From Neoscytalidium dimidiatum (lineage: Eukaryota; Ascomycota; Dothideomycetes; Botryosphaeriales; Botryosphaeriaceae), in assembly GCA_037367355.1 (NCBI GenBank), contig CM074698.1, forward strand, positions 434,001 through 498,000: DNA of 64,000 bases. The letters run 5' to 3'. This document shows, piece after piece, positions 46,185 through 58,131 of the stretch. A program made the translations under genes and the position numbers. The stretch's first letter is position 1, and each line of letters starts with the position of its first letter. The notes under the pieces are model-generated. The model saw only the letters and a list, made by a program, of their open reading frames with translations. It did not search any database and was not told where the DNA came from.

Positions 46185-47333
46185 ATGGCGATTATCCAGA
46201 ATTGGCTCCCGCCGAGCCGCGAGAATTGGGAGCTCATCAATTCCGTGTGGCAGTTGTTTCCTCTGGTATGTAAATTCCCCATCTCCTGCGTGGGAACCGA
46301 AAGTGCTCCGTGGTGCGCAGGCGAAGCGTCGTGATGCTGCGCTCTCACCACCACCGCCTGCGCAGAACTTGCACCCATTCCCTCCCGCTTTCGCACCTCT
46401 GCTGAAGCTCATGCTAACGAGATGACATGCCACAGTTCACAGCTGTCCAATGGATGACCGACTGGTATCCACAAGGCAAGACGTCAACCGACTCGCGCTG
46501 GAACCTGCCAGGTAAATGGGCATGGTTCACGATGGAGATACCCGGCTTCATCACGCTGCTCTACATCATGTACAGCCTCCCCAAAGAGCTCAACCTCACC
46601 GAGCCGCTGCCCTGGGGCAACTGGACGATGGCAGGCATGTTCGTACGTCACCCTCCCCCAAACCACCCCCCTCCGGGGGACCACCACTCCAAACACCCGA
46701 CTAACAACAACCGAAAAAAATCAACAGACCATCCACTACCTCTACCGCGCGATCCTCTCCCCGCTCGTCCTCAACCCCAGCATGTCGCCCATCCACCCGC
46801 TCGTCTGGGCCTTCGCCACCGCGTGGCAAATCACCAACGGCACCTGCCTGGGCGGCTGGCTCGCGGGCCACGGCCCGCGCACGCCGCACGACTGGGCCGG
46901 CCACCTCTACCACATGGAGATCGGCCTGGTCGTCTGGGGCTGGGGCCTGCTCGCCAACATGTACCACGACGACGACCTGCGGGAGATCCGGCGCGCGGCG
47001 GCGCGGCGGCAGCAGCGGGCCAGGGAGGCGGCGAGCGGCGGCGGCGGCGGCGGCGGCGACGGCGAGGGCGTCGCGGGCGTGGAGAAGGTGTACATGCTGC
47101 CGAAGAACGGGCTGTTCCGGTGGGTGCTGTACGCGCACTACCTGTGCGAGTGGGTCGAGTGGGCCGGGTTCTGGATGGTTGGCGGGTGGGCGTGCACGCC
47201 TGCGAGGAGCTTCTTGCTGAACGAGGTCGCGACGATGCTGCCCAGGGCGATCCAGGGGAGGCGGTGGTACGTGGAGAAGTTTGGGGCGGATAAGGTGGGG
47301 AATAGAAAGGCGGTGATTCCGGGGTTGATTTAG
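46185..47333 (+). CDS. 3-oxo-5-alpha-steroid 4-dehydrogenase (SRD5A) family membrane protein
   Basis: Exons 46185-46265, 46436-46642 and 46728-47333 (introns of 170 and 85 bases) give 297 residues. Family features: EIPGFITLLYIMYSLP early; TIHYLYRAILSPLVLNPSMSPIHPLVW, the typical segment around the NADPH site; several membrane helices (TWQITNG..., HMEIGLVVWGWGLLANM); and near the C-terminus LYAHYLCEWVEWAGFWMVGGW with a last stretch GADKVGNRKAVIPGLI, close to the usual KxRKALIPF ending. Enzymes of the family reduce the delta-4 double bond of 3-oxosteroids or related enones with NADPH, in the endoplasmic reticulum. In fungi the substrate is mostly not known. An insert of Gly residues near 276-291 of the third exon region is low-complexity. 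Confidence 0.85.
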
Positions 47334-47713
47334 GTTTGGAGGGGGTGGGCAGACTGCGTGATAGCGGCTTGGTGGTTACGATGGTGGACTGATGCAGCAG
47401 GAGTGCGGAGCGGCGGTTGGCCGAAGAATGACTGGATGATAAAATAATGTTTATTCCTTATGTACGTAGGAGACCGAACTTCGCATTTAGACCTCCCAGC
47501 CATGGGTTCTATAACGGTGAAGAGAGACATTAGATCGTGCAGCACCTAGCCATGAGCAATCTACCAACCAAGAATAAGCCGTACGCTCCACGAAGAACAA
47601 GGGTATCATCAACGGTAACCAGCCTCGCTCTTCCACTTTGTAGCCTCCTCCCCCCTGTCAACAAGTCCTCCACCTCCAAATCACCTCCCTTCTTTCTCCG
47701 TCCCATCTCTCCG
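47334..47713. other. Intergenic between convergent reductase and MIC12 genes
   Basis: About 380 bases, two 3' regions. Nothing else seen. Confidence 0.4.
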
Positions 47714-48176
47714 TTATTTGCCACCACCACCGCTCGCCTTCCTCACCCTCTCCACCAACCCCCAAAACGCCCCCTCGACCTCGTTCCCCACCTCCCTCCA
47801 ATCCGTCTCCTGCACCCGGCGCACCGCTCTCTCGACCTCCGTGTTCCACCGATCCTTCGCTATGTCGGCTATTCCAGCCGTCCGCGTGCGCAGCGAAGGC
47901 GGCGTGTAGGTGCGGTCCGGGTCGTAGATCTGCTTGAGCGTGTGCGAGGACGAGCGCAGCGTGAGGGCCTGCTGGAGCCGGTTGCGCTGGTGGACGAGGG
48001 TTGAGAGGTAGAGCGCAGAGGACGTGAGGGTGAGGCCGCCGAGCTGTGAGGGCGATTAATCAGGGTTGGCGAGAAGATGTGGGAGTGAGCGGTTTGGTGG
48101 CGCGTGGGGGGGAGATGGGGGCGGTTGTAAGGGGCGATTGGAGTACGGGACGTACGAAGCCTGCTGTGAAGCCCAT
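47714..48176 (-). CDS. MIC12: MICOS complex subunit MIC12 (AIM5-like)
   Basis: Exons 48176-48156 (7 codons) and 48043-47714 with a 112-base intron (GTACGT..CAG) give 116 residues. The protein starts MGFTAGF and continues across the splice LGGLTLTSSALYLSTLVHQRNR, one N-terminal membrane helix followed by basic residues. Then comes DPDRTYTPPSLRTRTAGIADIAKDRWNTE, an amphipathic stretch, and EGAFWGLVERVRKA. This order is that of fungal MIC12, a small inner-membrane subunit that links the Mic60 and Mic10 parts of the crista-junction complex. It is too short and too split to appear as one open frame. It is divergent from ALG10, sharing 491 bases. Confidence 0.82.
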
Positions 48177-48667
48177 CGTCGGTGATTGGAAAACAGTTCG
48201 GTAGCGCGACTGTAGAAAGAGTTGCGAGGCTTGATAATCTTGCGTCGAGGTGCGTCGTCACAGGGAGGGTAAGCTGCGGCGTATGGTGCAAGCTTGATTG
48301 TGGTGTTGCGCGGGGAGGATCGGGCTGCTCGAACGAGGCTCTTAAGTGACGCTGACGTGACTGTGAAGCTCCGCGGCGCTCTGAACTCGTCAGGAGTAGG
48401 TCTTGCACAGTTGACAGGAAAGACAGTGGGAATGGTGGAGCTCCGAGCACGGCGGCGATAGTGAGAGATTATCAGAGGAGCACGAGCTTCGGACGAGCTC
48501 CGTTTTAGTCCGAGGTTCTCCCGAACGGGCTTCGTGGAGCCTGCGCGCTGTCGGCTGCGCGTCACTGGCCATCCGTTTCCTTCCCTTTCTCATCCGCTCT
48601 CTTGGGCCATCTTTTCTTCGCTCGTGGCTTGGCAGTGGCCCAATAGAGCGACTCAAAACTTGCCGCC
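48177..48667. promoter_or_regulatory. Divergent promoter region, MIC12 / ALG10
   Basis: A 491-base region between outward starts. I found no TATA box or clear operator. Open frames here are shadows. Confidence 0.3.
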
Positions 48668-50734
48668 ATGGACCCCTCCGCCAGCTTCAAGGTCCTGGCC
48701 TTGGGCTTCACCTTGCTTCTCATTCCGTCTTGGGAGTGGCTCTCGAAAACTTCTGATGTTGTTCCCGAGCCTTACCTCGTAAGTATAATTTGGAATCAAG
48801 AATGAGGTCGTTGTGCGTTGAATGCTCATGTCATATCAGGACGAGGTCTTCCATGTTGGCCAAGCTCACGTTTACTGCGCCGGAAATTTCTCTCATTGGG
48901 ATTCCAAGATCACCACCCCGCCGGGGCTGTACGTTGCGAATGCATGAATGTTTCGTGAGGAATTGCTGACATAAGTCAAGGTACCTTCTCTCGTACCTGG
49001 TTTTCAGAGTCACGGGACGTTGTGATATTTACGTCCTTCGGGCTCTCAATTGCTCGCTTGCTCTCTTGATTGCCCAAGTCTCGTTCTCCATTCTCGCCAG
49101 ATTATATGGCCTCTTGAAGTCGAAAAGTACTACCGAACTTAATGCTCCATCCAATGAACGGCAAGCGGCTCTTTTCGCCAATGCTGTGCATACCGCTATC
49201 AACATTTGCCTCTTTCCGCCACTGTTCTTCTTTTTCGGACTCTACTACACAGATGTTCCATCAGCTTTCTTCGTGCTGCTGAGCTACTTCTTTGCTCTTA
49301 AGAATCAGCAACAAAAGGCGAAATTCATGAAATTCCCTTCCGTCGTCAATACCGTCGTGCTTGGCGTCGCAGCATTGTTCTTCAGACAAACGAACATCTT
49401 CTGGGTTGCAGTCTTCCCTGCCGGTCTTGCCGTCGTCCAGGCGCTCAAGAAGTCGGCTCATCCTACGCCCGACGATGCCAAGGAAGACAGCATCGGGGAT
49501 GTCTTGCGAAATAGCCTGATGTACATGTCTGTATACGACAGACCAGTACGCTATGCGTCCATTGAAGGTAAAAAGCTTCTCCCCTTTAGATTTGCTCTAA
49601 ATGCAATGCTAATCGAAAGCCGCAGACTACATCAAGATGATCATTTCCCTCACCGTTGCCGCTCTACGCAACCCAGTCACAGTCATCTACTCCGCCACCC
49701 CCTACGCTGTTCTTGTTGCCTTATTCGGCGGCTTCGTAGCCTGGAACGGCGGCGTCGTCCTCGGTACGATAACCGCGCCCATGGACCTCCCCTCTCCTCC
49801 AAAAAGAACACCCACTAATAACCTTCCAGGCGACAAAACCAACCACATCACCACCCTCCACACGCCCCAAATGCTCTACATCTGGCCTTACACCACCTTC
49901 TTCTCCTTCCCCATCCTCGCGCCCTCCGTCATCTCCACCCTGCTCTCCCTGCTCCCGGAATCCGTCGTCCCCGCCCCGCTCGCCTCCCTCCGCCAACCCG
50001 GCCAGAAACACCTCCTCCCCCGCCCCTGGGTCCTCCTCGCATGGACGGCCCTGGGCGCCGCCGCCGTCCACCTCAACACCATCGTCCACCCCTTCACCCT
50101 CGCCGACAATCGCCACTACGTCTTCTACGTCTTCCGCATCCTCCGCCTGCACTGGGCGATCAAGTACCTCGCCGTCCCCGTCTACGTTGCCTGCGGCTGG
50201 GCATGCGTGCAGGCGCTGGGCGCGGGGTCGAGGGCTACGGTGGCCGAGAGGATCAAAGCCGTGCCGCCTGAGGAGCAGGATGACGCCGAGAAAGAGGAGG
50301 ATGGCGAAGGCGCGAAGGAGAAGGAAAAGGCGAAGGAGCAAGTGCGGCTCCCGCCGGGCATCTCGCGCGACGACCTCGTCGAGGAGGGGTGTCAGGCCAG
50401 CTTCGTCCTCGTGTGGCTGGCGACTGCGACGCTGAACGTCGTCACGGCGCCATTGGTTGAACCGCGGTATTTCATCTTGCCGTGGGTTATGTGGAGACTG
50501 CATTTTCCGATCGGCGCGGAGAGGGATGGGGAGGTCATGTTGGGGGCGGCGGGGAAGGGTGAGAAGGAGAAGGCGGAGGGGGGTGAGAAGGGGCGGAGGT
50601 ACGGGCATAATAAGGCGCTGTGGGGAGAGACGGCGTGGTTTCTGTTTGTGAACGCGGTGACGGGGTATATTTTCTTGAAGTGGGGGTTTGCGTGGCCGCA
50701 GGAGCCGGGGAAGGTGCAGCGGTTTATGTGGTAG
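48668..50734 (+). CDS. ALG10: Dol-P-Glc:Glc2Man9GlcNAc2-PP-Dol alpha-1,2-glucosyltransferase
   Basis: Exons 48668-48778, 48840-48928, 48981-49567, 49626-49763 and 49830-50734 give 609 residues. It adds the last glucose to the lipid-linked oligosaccharide in the ER lumen, the signal for efficient N-glycan transfer. Family marks: [13 protein letters not shown], then [17 protein letters not shown] (split by an intron at the Leu), [32 protein letters not shown] and [19 protein letters not shown]. At the C-terminus are [19 protein letters not shown] and a last membrane helix ending FMW. A charged loop of about 45 residues ([21 protein letters not shown]) is inserted before the last helices, as in other filamentous fungi. 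Start context GCCGCCATGG is strong. Confidence 0.94.
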
Positions 50735-51822
50735 GAGATAAGTTTCCTTGCTTAGCCTCTGCCGCTCGGAGAACGGGCCCTGAGAGGAAAGAGCATAGAG
50801 AAGCCTTTATATTTGATATAATTGATTGGTGGTTGTTTTCTCCGTTTGGGATAGCACCGACTATTACATCTGACGAATAGTACGAACAGAGTTACTTCAG
50901 AAAGGGTTGGAGGACGGCGCATGTCTTCGTACGTAAACAGCGTCTGAAACACCAACGTCACCGGTAGAACGCGATCCATTGTAATGGGATATGACAGCCT
51001 GGTGCTATCATCCCAAGCCCTACCTAGATAAGATAAATATCACACTGAGATGATTTATGGCAAAAATACGACGACTACATGCTAGACATTAAGCACAAAT
51101 ACGTTGACGAGCGATCATAAGACGGAGTCAGCGTCGAACGAGTTTAGGTTAACGTGATTGAGCGGGCGCGATGGGGATGAAGTAGATCAGTCGGTGCTAT
51201 GAGAGGAGAAGGTCTGAGGTATTTGTAACTTAACGTCTTGGCTCTGGAGAATATCTGTACATCGATTGACATAGCGGTAGTAAAGCACGGCTCTATAGAT
51301 GAAATCATGCCTTTGGCACCTGATTCCCATGTTGAGATTGTGCAGACGATGGAAAAGAGAGGTGGGGGAGGGGACGGGGGAAGAGAAACAAGTGAGAGAA
51401 AGTCATAGAGGAAGAAGAGAGCAAGACTTATGAAAAAGACAACTAGTGGAGGATGAGAGTATATCGGTGAGAGGAGAGGGACGGTTGATAATCCTGAGAA
51501 ACGGCGTACGGTGTGGCTGCTAGATTCATCACTCGAATGCATTAGCAATTGTGTTGTGTAACCTCGTACGCAAGCAAAGCTAGTACGTGATGTTACTAGC
51601 AAAGAAGAAAAGCGCCTCGGTAAAGATCGGCAAGACTCAATACTCGCACAAGTAGCCTTCTTGGCAAATGAAAGACATGTGGGGAAAAATGTCTTATGTC
51701 GGCTGCAGGGTTCTTTCAGCTGAGTGGGTCTCCGCGCAATATGTTTCGGCTCTGTGTAGGTGCGTCAGCCCTCAGTTTTCGAAAAGGGTGACTTGCGCCA
51801 AACGCTAGCTATCCACGTGTCT
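50735..51822. other. Intergenic, downstream of ALG10
   Basis: About 1.1 kb, AT-richer than its left flank. The minus-strand frame 51144-51602 has hydrophobic text (FFISLALFFLYDFLSL) but no start context or family resemblance. No gene called. Confidence 0.4.
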
Positions 51823-54800
51823 ATGGCATCTCCAGAGGAGAGTGATCCTATTCTTAAAGAGGAGAGTATTGAGCAAGATGAGGCCCAGGGTGGGGCTGAC
51901 GGATCTTCTCAATACGTCACAACAAGTGAGTCCAAGAGGAAAAAGTGCAGTTTAAACCTCATCTCTAATGCAGTCTTCTCAAGGCGAATGGAAGACCGAG
52001 CCCTTATCCACTCACCGAATCAAGATCCCGGACAATCATTCCCAATACAAGCCACGCAATAGGAAAACTTACGCATCCTTTGGTGACTGTGGTACGACAG
52101 CAAGTGTCAACGCAAATGGACACATCATGCAGATATCCCGTTTTTTGAACTATGGCCGATCTGGGTTCTTCTGCGTAGACCTACCAGACACTCCCGAACC
52201 ATACCTCGTCGAACGCCGTATGGAAAGACTCACAGAAATATCCAACGACCTTCACACAGGGATTCGGCTTGAATTTGAAAGAGATTTTAATTCCTGCTGG
52301 ACTTCCGACACGACCTGCCAAACAGTTGAATTTGTCCACGATCGTTGGCCGTTATACAAGCTACAAAAATCTGATGGTTCGACTGGACATAGTACCAACT
52401 CTGGTTGCCTTTCGGTGCAATACTTTTGCGATAGCTACACCGTTTTTCAGAAGTACACCTGGGAAGACTCCTCCAAGCCCATTCGAGACTTTCCTCGACT
52501 CAAGTTCAATTCTGACCTACGAATTCGAGACTTGGACTTTGTGGATCCTAATAATCACTTCAACGATAGGGAGTGGTATTATTTTCGTGAAACTAGCTTC
52601 TACAATAACGCTCTGGTCCTCAAGCACCAGTTGATTCCAAATTCCGGGCACGAAGAAGGCAAAATTTCAAGAAACGAAGATCCTCTGCCAGCCGTGTGCT
52701 TGGTCATTACCCCTTTCGCATACGGCATGCCCCAAACGATAGGTTCGGCGTCAGAGAATACGATGTATGAGATTATCCTCTCCAAGGAAGCGAGAGATGA
52801 GTATGGAAAGCACGGGACCCTACAAATTACTATGGCCTACACGCTAGAGCTGATGTCATCGAGCGAGAAACGAGGGCCTTCCACGACCGCCGCCGATGGA
52901 TTGCGAATCATGGAGGCAGCCATTGCATCACGCACGAGCAGTCCATTCCAGAAAATCAAGTTTTCAGCTCATAACCACCTTGACTTTTTCGTTCGACGCC
53001 AGCTGGAACACATACTATCAGTCTGTAGTATTCCTGTGCCAACAAAACCTTCCAGTGGTTCCCAATTTCTCGACAAGGCAGAGGTAGCCATCGCATTGAC
53101 GTGTGGAGATATATCTGGCCATCGTATTTCATCAAAAGCTAGCTTGTATGCCTTCCAGTAACTTTGGACGTTGAATTTTGCTGATATTATTTAGTTTTGC
53201 TTTCCAATTCTTACTTTCAATTAACAAGTATCTCACAGATAAGCGCGACACCCCAAGAATGTGCCTTCCAGACGAGCACATAAAACAGTGCCGATGCAAT
53301 GAGAAGGAAAAGGGTAATTTCTGTACCTCTTGTACAGCAATGCAACTCTACATCGACCACCTTCGCAACCGAATCAATGAAATATGCCGAGGGCATGTTC
53401 ACTGGGTATGTGAAAAGGCAGAGTCAACTTCGGGAAAAGGACACTTCGCGCCTCATTACTGGGCTACGGGAGAAGTGATAGAAGACACAAGATATTTGTC
53501 TCCTGCTTCGATTGCCGATACTCCTTTTCAGATTCTCAAAGTCTCTGACTTCTGCTCGCACATATACCAAGAGAGGTACCCCGACTCGTCGACTGGAAGA
53601 ACGTACCCGTTTACTTTTCTTTACGAAAATTCTCTGAACATGAGAACGAAAATTAGGTGTTGGATCAAGACTTTAGATGAAGTCAACATCCGTGGCAAGT
53701 ATGCATTCGCGCGAACGTCCGAGGGCAAGGATGATGACAAATATTATCTGGAGGACTACGTATGGATCTGTAGAGCCGTTCAGTCCGTCGAACTCCTCTC
53801 TCTCCGGGAACTACTTGAACGATCCGATCGAGACAGAGACCAAACGGAGCATGAAAAATCTCGGCTGCTAAACGAATATTGCTATGATGATATCAAAAAG
53901 TCAGTCTTGAAGAGGTTCAAAACGGAAAATCCTTTTTCCAAACATCAAATGCTTGCAACTTGCCGTACCTGCTCAGAGAGCAGGTTCTTGTTCCACTCGA
54001 AGGATACTGTCTTATTCCACGCAATGGAAACAGACTTCTTCCGGAAGCAAGAGAAAGTGGGATCACAAAAGCAGAAAGAAAACGGAAAAACAAAGACAAA
54101 GAGGCCGGAAAAAGCGATGAGATACATGATTGATGTGTGGAAGGCAACAGTCGACGCACAGTCATATCACGACGATTACGAAGACTTGGAATGGACCAAA
54201 CCTTTGTGGTATGCCCTGGTACTCATAATGGCTTCCATGAAACAACGAGTCAATTCAGCTACCGCGGAGAATGCTTTTGAAATCGCGTCCAATGTTCTCT
54301 TTCACAGTTCTTCCCTGAATGGTTTGTTTCCTGGACTCCTCGATGAATGGCAAGAGCCAACGTTATACGAGGACGAAATCAAACAGGATATCTACTGGGA
54401 CACAGCATTCGAGCTTCCATACATACTTTGGGTATATGGAAAGTATCATCTTGATAGAGAGTCTAGAGGAAATCAATCTCCTAGAGAACCTCAGGATACT
54501 AAAGACCCAGGGAGCGCTGGATTAGTGAAAGACAGCGGAAGGATCGGAAAACTGACCGCCAAAACGTTTCCATTCGTCAACTTCAGCAATCTCATCGACA
54601 AGAAAGGTCTCGTAGAAGTGTCTGACGATTGGCTTCAAGATGCGCCTGCCGTATTAAACTTCACATTCGAACCAGATTTCACGAAATTCCGAGAGAAGTC
54701 CTCCGAGCTTTCTCGCGACATCGTCATGGCGGCCAATGGGTCTATTAAGGTCATTCAGTCAGCTTCAACGGCCTATCTATTTACGCCAAATCTCTTCACT

Positions 54801-55268
54801 GATGAAGTAGGTAAAAAGGGGGTCGTTATTGACATACCTAAAAAGAGCAAAGGACAAGAGATCAAGAATCAACAGGTCGGTAACGAGGAAATCCTTTCAA
54901 TCTTGGAGAAGCGACGGACAGTTCAAGATGCCAAGAAAAGGTTAATCTGGCTCACTGGCGGAGATGAAGAGACCGCTTTGCTTTGTTACCTTGCATCTCC
55001 TGCAGCCGAAAGAGGTAGCTTGTCATCCTTTTTCGACAGACATAATGATTATGAGAAGTTTTTTTTTGACGGAACAACAGCTGCCTCGAATGTGTGGGAA
55101 ACGGAACTCCACCTTTCGTTCTTCGCTCTAGTCGGCAAATCATGGGAAGAAAAACTCAACGACTCCAGGATGCGGGATAATATACTTCCCAACCCAAGCT
55201 TTGTCAAGATCAAAGACGAGATTGGAGATCGAGATGCTGAGAGAGAGAGAGACAACAATAGCACGTAA
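51823..55268 (+). CDS. Long fungal CorA-like protein, N-terminal and middle part (frame breaks at the end)
   Basis: Exons 51823-51925, 51984-53145 and 53195-55268 as read. The introns (58 and 49 bases) start GTGAGT and GTATGC; the second has the branch-like GCTGAT and removes an in-frame stop, so the two long open frames on either side are one gene. The N-terminal region ASFGDCGTTASVNANGHIMQISRFL and the late segment KFFFDGTTAASNVWETELHLSFFALVGKSW belong to a large family of fungal proteins of about 1,500 residues that end in a CorA-like membrane domain. Their function is unknown. The reading frame ends at 55268, 16 bases after a (GA)7 tract, although the expected continuation lies in the next frame from 55253 on. 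See the next entry. Confidence 0.75.
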
Positions 55269-56598
55269 AACCATGAGTTTCCGATTCGTCGGCGACTTTT
55301 TTGATCGCAATTGGACGTGCCACTTCTTGGAGCACGACCTGCAGGAATCCAATCAAAGCTTAGACAAGCGCCTCTCGGGATTGGAGCTCATTCAACATAC
55401 CGACACTTGCTCCTACGGTGACGACAAACATGCTTGGCAGCAACGAAAAGTGCTCGAACTTCTTCTTTTCAACCAGATTATGGAAGAATTTTCGGCTAGC
55501 ACAGAGGCTATCTTGGCTTGGGCACAAAGAAATATTCTTGAGTCTCCGACAGAGAGTTTGGCCGCCAGAAGCTCCGCATCTCCAAGCTTGGAACGCGTCT
55601 TCGAGAGGGGCCCCTTCAGCGCGAAAGCATCTCCATACAATCCTCTCGCTAAGGCTCTTAAGGAAGTGTTTAAGCTGACTGAACGAGGAAATGGCGAGAA
55701 TTACTTTTCCGTCATTGAACGCTGGCTGCTATTTGAACAGATCCTCCAGGCTATAGAGGATAATTTAGGAGATAATTTGGAAAAGATTGAGCAGTGGACC
55801 CGGCGTGAAAAAGACCGCGAGCCAGAACGACCTCGGTGGACCAGACAGGATGAAAAATCCTACCGCCCAGCCATCACCAAACTGACTGTTCTGCACCAAA
55901 GAAAGATCCGCGACTTGGAGTGCTTGAAGGCAAATATCAAGTCATTCCGAGATTCTCTTACAAGCAGATTAGCCTCTATTCGAGAGGAGAACAGCTTTCG
56001 AGGGTCAGAAAACATTAACCTCTTCACTTACGTTACCGTGGTTTTCCTTCCTTTGGGGTTTGCTACAGGAATATTCAGTATGAGTGAGGCTCCGAGTCAT
56101 TCCACCTTGATCAAAATGATAGAGTTAGCTTTTATCGCTATAGCTCTCACCATATTTGCCTTGGCAAATGCCAATACAACCGGAAGAGAGATCGTACGGC
56201 CAGTCATTTGGCTTTTCCGCCGTATCAATGACTTGGTGCTATCCCCTTTCATACAAGCCTCGTACTTCACCTGGAATTTGCTTTCCTCACTAGTAATTTT
56301 TTTCTATTGTCGATACATCAGCATCCCATTACATTCCTACCTCAATTTGACGGAGCGTTGGGGTTTGAAGAAAATCAAGAACAATGTCGATGCGGTCGAG
56401 TTCTATCCGAGCGGTAATCCGCGCCCCGCGAAGGCAGCAGCGGACGCCTACGCAACGTCTAGAGAGTATAGAAGACTGGAGAGATTTTCTCGGCTTGCTA
56501 AATTGTGGATCGATATTAGGCGGCCGAGGGCGCACGGCGTTGTGAAAGAAGATAGCCGCACCGTGGGCGTAGGGCAGGGTAACGTTGAGAATGTCTGA
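55201..56598 (+). CDS. CorA-like C-terminal part of the same protein (other frame)
   Basis: The open frame runs from 55201; the conserved text starts with MSFRFVGDFFDRNWTCHFLEHD (about 55273), a block that in this family directly follows the segment ending the previous entry. Later come WQQRKVLELLLFNQIMEEF and coiled-coil stretches (REEN, LHQRKIRDLECLKANI). NLFTYVTVVFLPLGFATGIFSMSE is the CorA-type first helix, with GIFSM in place of the GMN motif of true Mg2+ channels, and a second helix (ELAFIAIALTIFALANAN) follows. Lack of GMN argues against a standard Mg2+ channel. Joined to the upstream part by a two-base gain, the product would have about 1,556 residues. Confidence 0.75.
   Translation: MSRSKTRLEIEMLRERETTIARKTMSFRFVGDFFDRNWTCHFLEHDLQESNQSLDKRLSGLELIQHTDTCSYGDDKHAWQQRKVLELLLFNQIMEEFSASTEAILAWAQRNILESPTESLAARSSASPSLERVFERGPFSAKASPYNPLAKALKEVFKLTERGNGENYFSVIERWLLFEQILQAIEDNLGDNLEKIEQWTRREKDREPERPRWTRQDEKSYRPAITKLTVLHQRKIRDLECLKANIKSFRDSLTSRLASIREENSFRGSENINLFTYVTVVFLPLGFATGIFSMSEAPSHSTLIKMIELAFIAIALTIFALANANTTGREIVRPVIWLFRRINDLVLSPFIQASYFTWNLLSSLVIFFYCRYISIPLHSYLNLTERWGLKKIKNNVDAVEFYPSGNPRPAKAAADAYATSREYRRLERFSRLAKLWIDIRRPRAHGVVKEDSRTVGVGQGNVENV
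55239..55252. repeat. (GA)7 microsatellite inside a coding region
   Basis: Seven GA units at the exact place where the reading frame of the CorA-like gene changes. Loss of one GA unit from an eight-unit ancestor would produce the observed shift. Confidence 0.8.
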
Positions 56599-57351
56599 CA
56601 CACGTGAATTCATAGAGTGACAGTTTTCCATTGCCTTCTGTCATATCTACTATCCCCCTATTATCTTTCTAGCTGTTCCCTTTAGTAATAGTTCTCTATT
56701 GGAATTTATTGAATGGGTTTTTAATCGATATACGGAAATTTTACACTGATCTATTTTATTCTCTTAAGTTTCAAGACCTTCTATGATGTATACCACTAGA
56801 TCGGCAAGAGTTGGTGAGGACAGAGACAAGAAGATGAGGGCGCGAAGCAAATGGACGAACGCCGCTCGGGGTTCAGAGACGAGCAAAGAGAGAGGTGTTG
56901 GAACAAGCCTTAGCTAAGGTATGTAGTAGGTAGGAGAGTTAGTGATTGGTGGACTATCTGAATACTGACTAACTGACTTAGTAGATATGTTAGCTACGTA
57001 AAGTAATAAGTCCTGACTAAGTAGGAAAATGCTTGATTTGTGGATTCTAATAGAGGGCGCTGAAAGAAGATAGGGATATAGCGCCAGATGGTAGTACTAA
57101 TTGAATCTCAGGGTCGAGGTAGTATCGGGTGGAGAGCGGATCTATGGTCCTGCTCGGAGTACTGCTGGAGCCTATCGTCTCTTCACCATTAGGATCCTCG
57201 TTGCACCATCCTCTGTAGGTACAAGACACATCTTTTTCATAGAATCCAGGCTGCTCTAAGGATAGAACAAAGTTGTACGAGTGGATGAGATGAACTCTAC
57301 GGTTATAGTAACCCAGAGAGCGAGGCCCGGCCATAACATAATTTCTATCAT
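56599..57351. other. Intergenic, A/T-richer
   Basis: About 750 bases. A cluster of GTAGTAGGTAGG and GACTAACTGACTTAG-like short repeats lies at about 56919-56985. No gene seen. Confidence 0.4.
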
Positions 57352-58131
57352 TCACCCACTCTTAGCTGTTCCATACAGCTTGAAAACCCCAGAAACAGAT
57401 TTCTCAAATAGCTGTGATGGATCAAACTTACCCGCGATCTCCTGCAACAGCGCCAAATTATTCTCGCCGTGCCCCTTAATCGGATGCTGCCACTTCGCCG
57501 CATAGTTAGCGAAAACATACTCATTGACCAACGCCAGCTCCCTCGCCACGACCCCCGCATCCTCCATCAACACCCGCACCGCGCTCTCCACCTTCTCTCC
57601 GTGAGCAGCCTCCGGCTGCTCGATCGTCAGGCACATGATCATCAAGACCTCATCGCCATCGCCTTCCAGGCCCTGGAAACTTCCGCCGCCGTTCTCCCGC
57701 GCCCGCGACAGGATGACACGGTTGAACGGCTGCGCGCTGACGACGAACAGCAGCGCCGTGATTTCCACAAGCGCGCCGACCGCAGTCGCCGCCGCCGCCA
57801 GCTCGTGGAAGCGGCGTAGCATCGCGCTGCTGGCGCCGTACGTCGTCGTCGCGAACAGCCGGCGCGGCTCGCCCGAGCGCGGCGACCTGAGCTCGATGGC
57901 GAAGTCGGTCAGGCTGGCGACGCGGAAGGTGGTGGAGGATGGCGGCACGGCGGCGATGATGGGGCGGAAGAGGGCAGGCACGTTGGCACTGGAGGAGGAG
58001 GAGGAGGAGGAGGAGGAGGAAGGCCGCGTCTGCGTGTAGTGCATGTCCGCCATGGCGAAGGGATGGCCCGCCATCCAGCCGTAGAGCAGGGTCAGCTGCG
58101 GGTGCTCGTCATAGCCGTCGCTGGCAGCGGG
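57352..58131 (-). pseudogene. C-terminal fragment of a berberine-bridge-type FAD oxidoreductase
   Basis: Open text from near 58131 (SDGYDEHPQLTLLYGWMAGHP) to the stop at 57352, about 260 residues. The end is the BBE domain: NEYVFANYAAKWQHPIKGHGENN and DPSQLFEKSVSGVFKL. The N-terminal FAD-binding half, about 300 residues in intact family members, is absent. Directly upstream the sequence changes to AT-rich, non-coding DNA. So the gene lost its front half at a breakpoint near 58135. A 12-Ser run from a (TCC)n-type tract lies at about 57985-58020. Intact relatives oxidise alcohols or alkaloid precursors, often in secondary-metabolite clusters. Confidence 0.78.

Noticed and set aside
53146..53194. 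Stop at 53161 as the end of a separate 426-residue gene
   Set aside because: A GTATGC..GCTGAT..TTAG intron removes the stop and joins both halves in frame, matching the family order.
57047..57355. 102-codon minus-strand frame just after the FAD oxidase fragment
   Set aside because: It lies past the normal end of the BBE domain and has no recognisable text.
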